In this document: positions 7,111-15,234 of the stretch, piece after piece
Numbering within the stretch: the first letter of the stretch is position 1
Layout: every line of letters starts with the position of its first letter
NCBI RefSeq assembly: GCF_000270245.1
Contig: NC_015635.1
Span: 434,001 to 498,000, forward strand
Direction: 5' to 3'
Origin: Microlunatus phosphovorus NM-1
Lineage (GTDB): Bacteria > Actinomycetota > Actinomycetes > Propionibacteriales > Propionibacteriaceae
Length of the DNA stretch: 64,000 nt
Notes under the pieces: generated by a model
The model's database searches: none
What the model was told of the DNA's origin: nothing
Seen by the model: the letters and a program-made list of their open reading frames with translations, nothing else
Translations under genes and position numbers: made by a program

Positions 7111-7133
7111 GAGACGTCCCGCGGGAACGTCTC
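7111..7133. repeat. CCCGCGGG-centred palindromic repeat, copy 1
   Basis: GAGACGT-CCCGCGGG-AACGTCTC, one T short of a perfect 24-bp palindrome. It shares its core with 8467-8486 and 16770-16805. As at 16.8 kb, it is followed a few bases later by GATTCGGC. It lies 43 bp before the next start codon. Confidence 0.6.
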
Positions 7134-7175
7134 GGGTGATTCGGCCGAGTCGAGGAGAGTAGGCAGCTCCGCAGC

Positions 7176-7754
7176 ATGCAAGCTGCTGGGCCTAGGGTGG
7201 CGCTGGTGGAGGACCTCGCCAAGGTGCAGTTGGTTGCGATCGCCGAACTGGTCGACGCAGCCGGTGAACTGAATGCACCAGTCTGGCTTCGGGGCGGTTG
7301 GGCGATGGACTTCTTCCTCGGTCGCGTGACACGGGAACATCTGGATATTGACTGGTTCGTGCTCGTCGAGGATGCGGCCCGGCTGCGCGAGCAACTGCTG
7401 CAACACGGCTTTGTTGATGTCACTACGGCCGACCCGGAACAACAGATCGATCTGCGTCGCGGTCGAGTCGACCATGGGATCGCGATCATCCGGCTGGATG
7501 ATCAGGGAAACGCGGTCGTCGCTGGCGGGACCTGGGCCGGCGAACCGTGGCCGGTCGGGATGCTCGACGGCCGCATCGGTCGGATCGGTGACACCAGGGC
7601 CCCGGTGATCAGCCCAGGAGCTCAGATCGAGATCAAGACGATGCTGCCGGTGTGGAACCCGACTCTTCGGCGGCGTCAGAAGGACCTCGACGACGTCGCC
7701 GCACTTCAGGCCCACTGCGACCGAAGCAATGCCGAGAGACGTTCAGCCCAGTAG
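7176..7754 (+). CDS. Nucleotidyltransferase of the aminoglycoside/lincosamide adenylyltransferase type
   Basis: The 192-aa protein carries VWLRGGWAMDFFLGRVTREH near residue 36, followed by HLDIDWFVL. This is the GGW...D-x-D catalytic pattern of ANT(2'')- and LinA-like nucleotidyltransferases that adenylylate antibiotics. Many chromosomal homologues are uncharacterised, so resistance should not be assumed. Length fits the family (about 170-200 aa). ATG 7176 is used; an internal GTG at 7206 (VALVEDL) is an alternative start closer to the conserved part. It is a separate transcription unit from the MNT-HEPN pair. A hydrolase gene follows 23 bp downstream on the same strand. Confidence 0.7.
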   Translation: MQAAGPRVALVEDLAKVQLVAIAELVDAAGELNAPVWLRGGWAMDFFLGRVTREHLDIDWFVLVEDAARLREQLLQHGFVDVTTADPEQQIDLRRGRVDHGIAIIRLDDQGNAVVAGGTWAGEPWPVGMLDGRIGRIGDTRAPVISPGAQIEIKTMLPVWNPTLRRRQKDLDDVAALQAHCDRSNAERRSAQ

Positions 7755-7777
7755 GCGAGACTCGGAGTGTGTAAGAC

Positions 7778-8458
7778 ATGCGTTTGATCTTCGTGCACGG
7801 CTCGACGAGCCGGAGCCCGGCTGATGCCTGGCCGCGCCAAGTCGATCTACCGAACGCCGTCTTCACGACGATGCCGGGCTATGGTGACGAGTCACCAGTC
7901 GCTTTCGCGCAGGTTGCCTGGGAGCAACGGATCATCGACGCTTGCGATGGCCCGGCTTGCGTGATCGCACACTCCTTCGGCGGACCTATCGCCATGGCGG
8001 TTGCCAGCAGGAGACCTGACTTGATCCAAGCGCTCGTGTTGATCGAGCCTGCCGCCTACGCTCTCGCTCGTGGCGTGCCAGCAATCGAAGGTCACATTGC
8101 CCGCATGTCTCCCGTCCTCGACAGAGCCGCCGATCTCGAGCCGGGAGAGTTCTGGTCGCAGTTCCTGGCCGCGATCAGTCAGCGGCAGCCTCGCCCGGCT
8201 GAACCGTCGGAGCTCCCTCGAGCTGAGCGGCAGCGTCTGTTACCAGGAGCGTGGACACTGTCGACGCCCGCCGACGTTGCGTTGAAGGTCCCGACACTCG
8301 TTCTCACCGGCGGCTGGAACGACGAGTACGAAGAGATCGCTCGTCGAATCGTCGGTGCTGAACACCGGGTCTTGGCCGGCTTTGCTCATCGGCCCCAGGA
8401 TCATCCGGCGGCCACCGAGCTGATATGCGCTCACGCCGCCAAGGGCGGGCAATCCTGA
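7778..8458 (+). CDS. Alpha/beta hydrolase
   Basis: The 226-aa protein begins MRLIFVHGSTSRSP, which supplies the oxyanion-loop HG motif. It has the nucleophile elbow CVIAHSFGG near residue 65 (Ser), an acidic residue in the strand TLVLTGGWNDEY and a terminal His in FAHRPQDHP. This completes a hydrolase triad of the RBBP9/carboxylesterase size class. No signal peptide is seen. Substrate is unknown. It lies 23 bp after the adenylyltransferase gene, probably in one operon. A CCCGCGGG-centred palindrome begins 8 bp after its stop. Confidence 0.8.
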   Translation: MRLIFVHGSTSRSPADAWPRQVDLPNAVFTTMPGYGDESPVAFAQVAWEQRIIDACDGPACVIAHSFGGPIAMAVASRRPDLIQALVLIEPAAYALARGVPAIEGHIARMSPVLDRAADLEPGEFWSQFLAAISQRQPRPAEPSELPRAERQRLLPGAWTLSTPADVALKVPTLVLTGGWNDEYEEIARRIVGAEHRVLAGFAHRPQDHPAATELICAHAAKGGQS

Positions 8459-8466
8459 CTGCTGAG

Positions 8467-8486
8467 GACGTTCCCGCGGGAACGTC
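8467..8486. repeat. CCCGCGGG-centred palindromic repeat, copy 2
   Basis: GACGTTCCCGCGGGAACGTC is a perfect 20-bp palindrome just after the hydrolase stop codon. It has the same core as copies at 7111 and 16770. It could act as a hairpin terminator, though no T-run follows. Confidence 0.6.
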
Positions 8487-8494
8487 TCCGGTAG

Positions 8495-8943
8495 CTAGTT
8501 GAGCGATTCTGCCGGGATGTCACGGCAAGATCGCACAGCTTGGCTCTGGATCCATGCAACGTTGGAATGACTTGCTCGGCCCGCCCGGGTAGGGCGCCTG
8601 GTCGCGTCGATGATGGTGCGGATCCAGGTGCCGTCGTCATCGAACACGAACGATTCACGGCCGGCGTCGATCGTCACCCGCACGTGATGCGGCGGGGTCA
8701 CGAGACACACGTCCGCGGTGAGCGTATCGCCGGTCCAGCCGCCGATAGCGCTCGCCCATGCCGTCGGACGTGCGCGCGCGTACGCCGCGACCGCTCGCCA
8801 GTGTGCGCAGTGTCCGTTGACGAACATCCTGTCCCAGGGCTACAGGCCTTCTTGGTGCGAGCGTTCGAGCATGCGGGCATCGCCTCAGGACGCAGGGCTA
8901 CAACGGCATCACGCGAGGGCTGGAAATGGAACTCGAACGGCAT
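8495..8943 (-). pseudogene. Decayed ORF downstream of the toxin gene, possible immunity gene remnant
   Basis: Reading leftward from ATG 8943 gives MPFEFHFQPSRDAVVALRPE, after which the frame degenerates. The adjacent frame then reads MLERSHQEGL, a TAG, and PWDRMFVNGHCAHWRAVAAY onward to a stop at 8495. One frameshift and one nonsense codon would join these into a single protein of about 150 aa. The ATG is 13 bp after the end of the toxin's continued frame, the position expected for an immunity gene in a polymorphic-toxin cassette. I do not recognise the family. Both the frameshift and the role are inferences. Confidence 0.4.
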
Positions 8944-8956
8944 GGCACTCCCGTTC

Positions 8957-9175
8957 TCACGGGATGATGATCGGGCGGTGACCGGCCTCTCCCCACAGAT
9001 TCATCAAGAACTTGAGTTCGGCCTCGGTCGGCGGTCGGCCGGTGACTCCGCGGAACCAATCGCTCAGACCGACGGTGGCCGCTTTGGTCCCGGCGGGGAT
9101 CAGCTGCCCACCTTCGGCAACCTTGGCGATGATGTCCTTCTTGCCGCCGAACCGGTTCGGTTTGTCCGAAATCTC
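8957..9175 (-). pseudogene. In-frame continuation of the toxin gene past its TAG codon
   Basis: Directly after the TAG at 9178-9176 the same frame stays open for 72 codons to a TGA at 8959-8957. It reads EISDKPNRFGGKKDIIAKVA and later LSDWFRGVTGRPPTEAELKF and LWGEAGHRPIIIP. Composition and codon use are protein-like and continue the C-terminal toxin domain without a break. The simplest explanation is a nonsense mutation (for example CAG to TAG) that removes the end of the domain. Readthrough cannot be excluded. Confidence 0.6.
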
Positions 9176-12034
9176 CTAGACCAGATGCGGTAGCGCGGAG
9201 CGTTCCTTGAGGGCGGGCGGGGCGACCTTGATGCGCACCACGGACCCATCGGCATGCGTCCAGATCCGCATGCCGCGTTCGATCACCGGGCCCTGCATGC
9301 CTGCACGGCTCAGCTCAGTTTCGATGGTGGTGAGCGTGCGACCGGTCAGGCGGGGGAGGGCACGGACGACTGCGCCACTGCCGGCTTCCACGAGCCGCTG
9401 GAGTGTGGGATAGACCGAGAACATCGTCCAGCGGCGGAACTCGTCGAGAACGTTGCCGGTGAACCTGGTGCCCAGCATCGTCCCGAGCCCCACCAATGTC
9501 GGAGCGCCGAACTGCACCAGAGCTTCCTCGACCACGTTGGCGGACACCTTCGCGCTGCCCTCTCGGAAACGAGTGAGCATGTTTGCCGGGAGCTCGCTCA
9601 GCAGCGTACGAGCCTGGGCTGCCTTCAGCCCGCCATCGCCGACCCAGCGGATCGTGTCCCGGCCGTGTTGGGCGATGAGTTGGCGCATCTCGGGTCCGGT
9701 CAGCTGATCCAGTTCGTGCACGGCCTTCGGGCCCAGATCGCGCACCAGCTGGACGTATCCTTCCGCTCCGAGTTCGGCCGTCAATCGTCGGACAGTGTCC
9801 TCGCCGATGATCGTCACCGCCTCCGTGGTGCCTGCCATCCAAGTCCGGAAGAACACCAGTCCCTCGATGTCGGCATGTCGTGCCGACAGCTCCGACAGAC
9901 GGGTGGCGAGGTCGTTGGTCTCGCGCAATAGCCGGGGACTCTTGATGGCACCGGCCGTGAACCTGCCTTGCACCGATTGTGCGGTCGCCAGGATCGTGGT
10001 GAGGTCGTCGCGAACAGGGTGAGCGGCCGGCATGCGTTCGAGAATCGCCTGGACGTGTTCGATCAGCATGATGCAGTCCGAGCACAGCCACAACGTGAGC
10101 CGCCCGGCAACCTCGATGATCTTGAGCCGGTGGCCTCCCTTGCCGATCTGAACGGGCACTTCGTGCAGTACGGAGCTGCCGGTCCCTGCTGCCACTTGCC
10201 GCCCCGCGGCGGCTCCGGCCCGCTGCTCCGACGCTTGCGCGATCTCCGCCGCCTCGCGCCGTGCTAGCGCCGCGACCTCGCGTTCGGCCTGCTCGGCGGC
10301 CTCTTTGCTCGCGACACGTTCCGTCGTGCCGGCGGCGGCTCGCGCGCCCTTGGCTCCCACCTGGTAGGCGTCGAGGAACAGGAACGCGGTGTCCAACACC
10401 GCCGCGAGCAGCGCTCCCGACGCCTGACCCCGGCTCAACACGCTGCGGTCGTCGCGTACGGTGGCTCGGGCCGCGGTGGCCATGTCGAAGTACTTCTCCC
10501 AGCTTCGTCCGGCTTGCACAGCCCCGGCGCCGAGACCGACCCCGGCGGCGACGAAGAAGGTGGCCGAGCCGAAGGTCGCCAGCTCAGCCACGATGAACGC
10601 TGCCGCGGCGAGGCTGCCCAGCCCGAGGGCGATCCAGAACTCACTGGCCTGGTGATCGGCCAGCACCTTCTTGCCGATCGACTTTCCGAACGGAGTCGAC
10701 CAGTCCGTCTGGGACGGTCCGCGGGTGATGCCACCGAACAGCTGCTGATGGATGGGCACCAGATCCCGGTAGTCGAGATCGCCGGAGGAGATCTTGGGAC
10801 CGGTGGCGTTGATGTCGGCCAGCACGGCGCGCAGCGACCTCCCGACCACGTTCAATACAGCCTGGGGATCGTCGCCGGCCAGCGCCGGGAGGTTCTCGTC
10901 GCGCATCGCGGCGTACACCGCGGGGTCGGCGTTGGTGATGCCCACGATCAGATCGCTCAGCGGACGGTAACGAGCATTGACGTCCTCCCACTTCGGCAGC
11001 GGCGGGTGCTCGGTGCCGCGCGGCCCCTGGAGCGGCCGGCCGGCAGGGTTGAACAGCGAGGGGAAGGGGCCGATCCGCCGCCAGCCGCCCCGCGGGCGTT
11101 CCTCGTAGTCGATCGCCCAGCCGACCTGCAGGGTCCGCAACTGCCGCTGCGCCTGCTGAGCCCGCGCGATGATCTTGGCGTGTTGACGGATCTCGGCCAG
11201 GGCGTCAGCCCGCCGCAGTGCGGCGTCCTGTGCCGTGCCGGTCGGGCCACCCGGCGCCAGGCCGAGCTGCTCCAGTTGCTGGGTCACGTATCCGCGGTTG
11301 TCGGACAGGAATCGGGCTGCCGTGCCCTTCACGTCCGTTTCGAAGGCCCGCCGATGACGCACCACGACGGGTAGGTCGTCGAGCTCGGCGCCGTAGTCGA
11401 TGCTGGCGTTGAACAAGGCGATGTTGTCACCCGCGATCTGTGGGAGCTGTTCCCCGAAGCTCCGCCAGATGCGTTCCAACGCCGACTCGTCGCCGGGTCC
11501 TACCCAGCGCTCCTGGTGAAGCCGAACCACGAACCCCAGCCGTTCGCCCACACTGTAGGTGGAGAAGTCCTCGATGTCCTTGATCTCGCTCTCGTCCAGC
11601 GTGGAGCGGATCGGTGCCGGAGTGGGTACGCGCGGAGTTGCCTTGGCCGGCGGTGCAGGCGCCGGGGCGGACGGAATCCGTTGGACGGGAGCGCCGAGTT
11701 CGTTCTCCTCGTTGCAGGGGCACACCTCGTGTGGGATGGGTCCGCAACGCTGGACGGGGACCGGACGCGTCCCCCTCCCGGCTGTCGCTGGGCGCTGCCG
11801 CAGGAGCTGACCGACCGCGCGGTTCCCGGCTGCGGACTGCAACCACGCCAGCTGCGCCACGCCGGGCGGCGCGGCCGGTGCCACCGGACCTGGTGCCACT
11901 GGCCTCACCGGAGCCGGAGTCGGCGCCTTCGGCCTCAGTGCAGCCGGCTCCGTCGGCCTCTCCGGAAGTTGTGCCTGCCAGGCCGGCGCAGGTCTGGCCC
12001 TGTTCCGCTCCATCTGGCCCTGTCCCGACTCCAT
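9176..12034 (-). CDS. Large polymorphic toxin / eCIS-cargo-like protein, C-terminally truncated
   Basis: The 952-aa product starts with a Pro/Ala-rich disordered region carrying LAWLQSAAGNRAVGQLLRQ at residues 62-80. This LQ-x-x-AGNRAV motif is typical of actinobacterial proteins linked to extracellular contractile injection systems and DUF4157-type toxins. A hydrophobic stretch lies at about 466-508 (FWIALGLGSLAAAAFIVAEL), then an Ala/Glu-rich helical part, a strand pair (HRLKIIEVAGRLTLWLCSDC) and helical segments to about 880. The last part (GMRIWTHADGSVVRIK) looks like the beginning of a nuclease- or toxin-type terminal domain cut by TAG at 9176-9178. The frame continues beyond it. It ends 4 bp after the neighbouring DUF4242 gene on the same strand. 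No eCIS structural genes are in the window. Role inferred. Confidence 0.6.
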   Translation of the reverse strand: MESGQGQMERNRARPAPAWQAQLPERPTEPAALRPKAPTPAPVRPVAPGPVAPAAPPGVAQLAWLQSAAGNRAVGQLLRQRPATAGRGTRPVPVQRCGPIPHEVCPCNEENELGAPVQRIPSAPAPAPPAKATPRVPTPAPIRSTLDESEIKDIEDFSTYSVGERLGFVVRLHQERWVGPGDESALERIWRSFGEQLPQIAGDNIALFNASIDYGAELDDLPVVVRHRRAFETDVKGTAARFLSDNRGYVTQQLEQLGLAPGGPTGTAQDAALRRADALAEIRQHAKIIARAQQAQRQLRTLQVGWAIDYEERPRGGWRRIGPFPSLFNPAGRPLQGPRGTEHPPLPKWEDVNARYRPLSDLIVGITNADPAVYAAMRDENLPALAGDDPQAVLNVVGRSLRAVLADINATGPKISSGDLDYRDLVPIHQQLFGGITRGPSQTDWSTPFGKSIGKKVLADHQASEFWIALGLGSLAAAAFIVAELATFGSATFFVAAGVGLGAGAVQAGRSWEKYFDMATAARATVRDDRSVLSRGQASGALLAAVLDTAFLFLDAYQVGAKGARAAAGTTERVASKEAAEQAEREVAALARREAAEIAQASEQRAGAAAGRQVAAGTGSSVLHEVPVQIGKGGHRLKIIEVAGRLTLWLCSDCIMLIEHVQAILERMPAAHPVRDDLTTILATAQSVQGRFTAGAIKSPRLLRETNDLATRLSELSARHADIEGLVFFRTWMAGTTEAVTIIGEDTVRRLTAELGAEGYVQLVRDLGPKAVHELDQLTGPEMRQLIAQHGRDTIRWVGDGGLKAAQARTLLSELPANMLTRFREGSAKVSANVVEEALVQFGAPTLVGLGTMLGTRFTGNVLDEFRRWTMFSVYPTLQRLVEAGSGAVVRALPRLTGRTLTTIETELSRAGMQGPVIERGMRIWTHADGSVVRIKVAPPALKERSALPHLV

Positions 12035-12038
12035 CGCC

Positions 12039-12311
12039 TCAGTGGTAGAAGTACGGGTCGAGCACCCGCACTTCGGTGATGGAGTCGACGGGAAGCCCGT
12101 TGGCCTCGGCGGCTCGCCGGATGGCCTCGGGGCTGGGAGCGTCGTAGATGCAGAAGGTCGTCATCTTGTCGTCGGTGACGAAGGACTGCACCCAGGTCAC
12201 ATCCTGGTCGGCATTGCGTTGCACGATTCCGGTGAGCCCTTCGGCTCCGCGATCGGTCATCGGAAGGTGCAGTCCATTCGGGAAGGTGCGCTGCACGAGG
12301 TAGCGGGTCAT
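12039..12311 (-). CDS. DUF4242 (SCO4226-like nickel-binding fold) protein
   Basis: This 90-aa protein (MTRYLVQRTFPNG at the start, VTWVQSFVTDDKMTTFCIYD in the middle, ITEVRVLDPYFYH at the end) matches the small ferredoxin-like DUF4242 family. One Streptomyces member, SCO4226, binds nickel. Function in this host is unknown. The gene lies immediately upstream of the large toxin gene (4-bp gap), so the two may share a transcript. A longer frame extends upstream but has no family support, and the start at 12311 gives the usual length of about 90 aa. Confidence 0.8.
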   Translation of the reverse strand: MTRYLVQRTFPNGLHLPMTDRGAEGLTGIVQRNADQDVTWVQSFVTDDKMTTFCIYDAPSPEAIRRAAEANGLPVDSITEVRVLDPYFYH

Positions 12312-12400
12312 GTCGGATCCTCTCGCTCTCGCCCGGACCACCCGGGCCGGCTGTGATCCAGACTCACCGACTCCGAAAGCCACGGAATCGGGACCGTTCC

Positions 12401-15040
12401 CTATCTCCTGGCGCGCGGCTCCCCATCTTCCGCGGCGGTCAACGCCGCAGCGACCTCGCGACGCGAGGCCACACCGAGCTTGGCCAGGATCGCCGAGACA
12501 TGATGGCCGGCGGTCTTCACCGAGATGTGCAGTCGAGCGCCGAGCTCGGCATCGGTGAGCCCCTCGCCCAGCAGCCGGGCCACCTCCAACTCGCGTACGG
12601 TTAGCCCGCCCGGGTTGGCGGCCGTCCGGCGCGATGGCCGCCGCGGGACGACGGCGGAGCCCACCGCACGCATCCGAGCGAGCAAGGCGTCTGCCGCGGG
12701 TGCGGCGCCCAGCCGGTCGAAGACCTCGAGAGCGCGCAGCAGGTCGGCAGCCTCGTGTCCGTCGGCAAGGGCAGCGGCCGCCTCGTACGGGCAGTCGAGC
12801 TCGTTCCACAGCGCCGCCGCACTCGACAACTCACCGCGGACATGCGCGGCGAAGGGCTCGGCGGCACCGGACGGCAACAGTTCGAGCTCACCCGCACGCC
12901 AGAGCCAGTAGCCGAGTTCGCCGATCGCCCAAGGCTGGCTCCGGAGCAGCGCGAGCTCGTACGTGTCGCGCACCAGCGCCGGAATCCGTTCCGGGTGTCC
13001 ATGAATCCAGGCCGACTCGGCACGGCCTGCCGCGGCACCGGAGAGTCGTTGCAGATCTCCGCTGCTCTCGGCGAGTCGCCAAGCCTCGTTCAACGGCTCG
13101 TCGGCGTCGTCTCGGCCTATCCGGACTCGTGCCCGTCCGATGACGGTGAGCGCCACTATCCGCGTCGTGATGGCGGGATCGTCCTTGACCTGCTCGGCGA
13201 TTGTCAGAGCGGTCGGCCAATCGGCGTGCTCGAAACTCAGCCGAGCCAGCCAGGCTGTCGCATAGCCGTTGTTGCGATCGAGATCGCGGTCTGCGCACCA
13301 GTCGCGAGCCGCACGTAGCCACCGGTCGGCTTGGGCATAGCGTCGGACATCCCCGGCTCCGGAGCCGAGATTGATCAGCGCCCCCGACACGGCGATGTCA
13401 TCGCCCATCTCCTCTGCCAGGCGCCGAGCCCGCAGCAGCGGCTCCTCGGCCTCGTCGGGCGCCAACAGCCACAATGACGAACCAACGGCATTGAGAGAGC
13501 GGACGAGCGTCCAGTTGTCGCCGTAGTCGGTGGCCAGCCGGGCCGCCTGCCGCCCCAATGCGACCGCCTCCTCCGACTCGTCGGCCAGCATCAGCAGCAC
13601 CGCCCCGCTCATCAGCGCGACTGCCTTGTCCCGGCTGTCCGGCCGGTTGTCGAAGTGCCGGATCGCCTCGCGTACCGCCTCGTGTGCCTCCGCACCATGC
13701 GCCATGTCCCACAGGACGCGGGCACGATTGGCCATCACGCGCCCCTCGTCGTCCGGCCGATCCAGCCGTTGCCACGCCAGCCGCGCCTTGTCGGAGGCCG
13801 CGAGAGCCCGGACGTCATCACCGAAGGTCGACGATTCACGAGCAAGGCATTCCCAGGTACGCGCCGCGTCCTCCGGTCCAAGGGCACCCGCCGCAAGCGC
13901 GCGCTCGTACTGTTGTGCCGCGGATCGATGCGCGCCGGCGCGGCTCGCGGCGTCCCCTGCGACCACCGCATACCGGGCTGTCCGTTCAATGTCGCCGGCA
14001 CGTTCGGCGTGGTGGGCGAGACTTGCCGGATCGGCCCCGCGCCGCTCCAGTTCCGCAAGCAGCCGCAGCTGGGCGGCCCGGGCGAGAGCCGGTGGCATCG
14101 CGTCCTCGATCGCGCGCCGGGCGAGCTCATGGCGAAACGACACCGTCGAGCCGCTGATCCGCAGCATTCCCGCAGTGACACACTCGTCAAGAACGTCCGC
14201 CGACACCGACGCCACGGTCAGTACGACGTCGATCGGCACCGCTCCCGCCGGTGCGAGCGACACGGCGTCGAGCACCTGCCGGGCCGCAGCCGACAGGGGC
14301 GCCGCCCGTGCCAAGACGGCGTCACGGACACTCACCGGCACACCGTGCACCGATCCGGCCGCAACCACCTCGGTCACAAAGAACGGGTTGCCCTCGGTGA
14401 CTTCGAAGAGTTCGGTGGCGTCCAGTCCGGCGCCCACCTTGGCGGCCAGGGCCGCAACCGAGGCCGGCCCGAGCCGGTCCAGCCTCAGCCGTGACACGCC
14501 ACCAAGAGTCGCCAGCCGCCCGAAGGTGGCGGTCAGCGGATGAGAGCGGTCCAGTTCGTCATCGCGACTGGTCACCACCACTGCTGCTCGGGTGCGTGCC
14601 ACCCGTCGGCCGAGGAACACCAGCAGGTCACGTGTTGCCTCATCGGCCCAATGGACATCCTCGATGATCACCAGTGTGGGCGGCCGAGGGGCCTGCAGCT
14701 CGGCAACCAGACCGGTGAAGCACTCATACCGTGGCCGCTCGTTGGCCAGCGCAGCCAGCAGGTCACCGCGGGTTTCGAACGCGATGTCATGCAACGGGCC
14801 GAGCGGACGGGGCGTGCTCAACGAGTCACACGCTCCCCACAGCAACCTGCTCCCGGTCGGTAGTTCCTCGGCGAGGGCGCGTACGAGTGAGGTTTTGCCC
14901 ACGCCCGACTCCCCGAGCACCAGCGTCAACGACCCGTGGCCGGCGGCGGCATCGAGGAGCTGGGCACGCAACGCGTCGAGCTGCGATGCCCGCTCCAACA
15001 GCCGCGTACCGCTCGACGTCATCGCGTCGATCTCGACCAT
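12401..15040 (-). CDS. LuxR-family regulator with AAA/STAND ATPase domain
   Basis: The protein is about 879 aa. The N-terminus has an ATPase with Walker A LGESGVGKTSLV near residue 44 and Walker B LVIIEDVHWADEAT near 120. A long helical repeat region (TPR-like, 330-780) follows. The C-terminus is a LuxR HTH: LTVRELEVARLLGEGLTDAE and HISVKTAGHHVSAILAKLG. These large regulators (LAL type) bind a ligand or protein through the repeat region and activate nearby promoters. I chose ATG 15040, preceded by CTGGGG; ATG 15022 is an alternative, and an upstream frame to 15163 lacks conserved sequence. The exported FG-GAP protein gene is divergent, 194 bp away, and is a candidate target. Confidence 0.85.
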   Translation of the reverse strand: MVEIDAMTSSGTRLLERASQLDALRAQLLDAAAGHGSLTLVLGESGVGKTSLVRALAEELPTGSRLLWGACDSLSTPRPLGPLHDIAFETRGDLLAALANERPRYECFTGLVAELQAPRPPTLVIIEDVHWADEATRDLLVFLGRRVARTRAAVVVTSRDDELDRSHPLTATFGRLATLGGVSRLRLDRLGPASVAALAAKVGAGLDATELFEVTEGNPFFVTEVVAAGSVHGVPVSVRDAVLARAAPLSAAARQVLDAVSLAPAGAVPIDVVLTVASVSADVLDECVTAGMLRISGSTVSFRHELARRAIEDAMPPALARAAQLRLLAELERRGADPASLAHHAERAGDIERTARYAVVAGDAASRAGAHRSAAQQYERALAAGALGPEDAARTWECLARESSTFGDDVRALAASDKARLAWQRLDRPDDEGRVMANRARVLWDMAHGAEAHEAVREAIRHFDNRPDSRDKAVALMSGAVLLMLADESEEAVALGRQAARLATDYGDNWTLVRSLNAVGSSLWLLAPDEAEEPLLRARRLAEEMGDDIAVSGALINLGSGAGDVRRYAQADRWLRAARDWCADRDLDRNNGYATAWLARLSFEHADWPTALTIAEQVKDDPAITTRIVALTVIGRARVRIGRDDADEPLNEAWRLAESSGDLQRLSGAAAGRAESAWIHGHPERIPALVRDTYELALLRSQPWAIGELGYWLWRAGELELLPSGAAEPFAAHVRGELSSAAALWNELDCPYEAAAALADGHEAADLLRALEVFDRLGAAPAADALLARMRAVGSAVVPRRPSRRTAANPGGLTVRELEVARLLGEGLTDAELGARLHISVKTAGHHVSAILAKLGVASRREVAAALTAAEDGEPRARR

Positions 15041-15200
15041 GGGCCCCAGGATGTCACTACGGCAGTCCACGAAAGGACCCGCCGGTACGGCGACCCTCCG
15101 ATATGTCCCACCGATATATGGGGAGTACGCCGACACAAATGGGGAGGCACTCCCGATGACCAAGTGCGCTCAATATTTCTAACGTCGAAGCTGTCATTTG

Positions 15201-15226
15201 GACCGATAGAAGCGACCGATAGAAGG
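15201..15226 (+). repeat. Tandem 13-bp repeat at the leader of the FG-GAP gene
   Basis: GACCGATAGAAGC (15201-15213) is followed directly by GACCGATAGAAGG (15214-15226). The second copy supplies part of the GAAGGAGA ribosome site just before ATG 15235. It could be a binding site for a regulator or a duplicated leader. Confidence 0.45.
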
Positions 15227-15234
15227 AGACAACA

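Larger units (their letters stand above)
6714..7175. other. 462-bp non-coding stretch with two palindromic repeats
   Basis: No convincing gene is present. The stretch holds a 57-bp palindromic element (6786-6842) and a 23-bp palindrome (7111-7133), annotated separately. Between them, around 6935-7010, there are T-arm-like letters (GGGGATCGAATCCC), but no cloverleaf can be completed, so I do not call a tRNA. Confidence 0.5.

Noticed and set aside
12310-12809. Upstream extension of the DUF4242 frame into an Arg/Gly/Pro-rich protein
   Set aside because: It is antisense-like shadow of the LuxR/AAA regulator and lacks any domain; the start at 12311 gives the family length.
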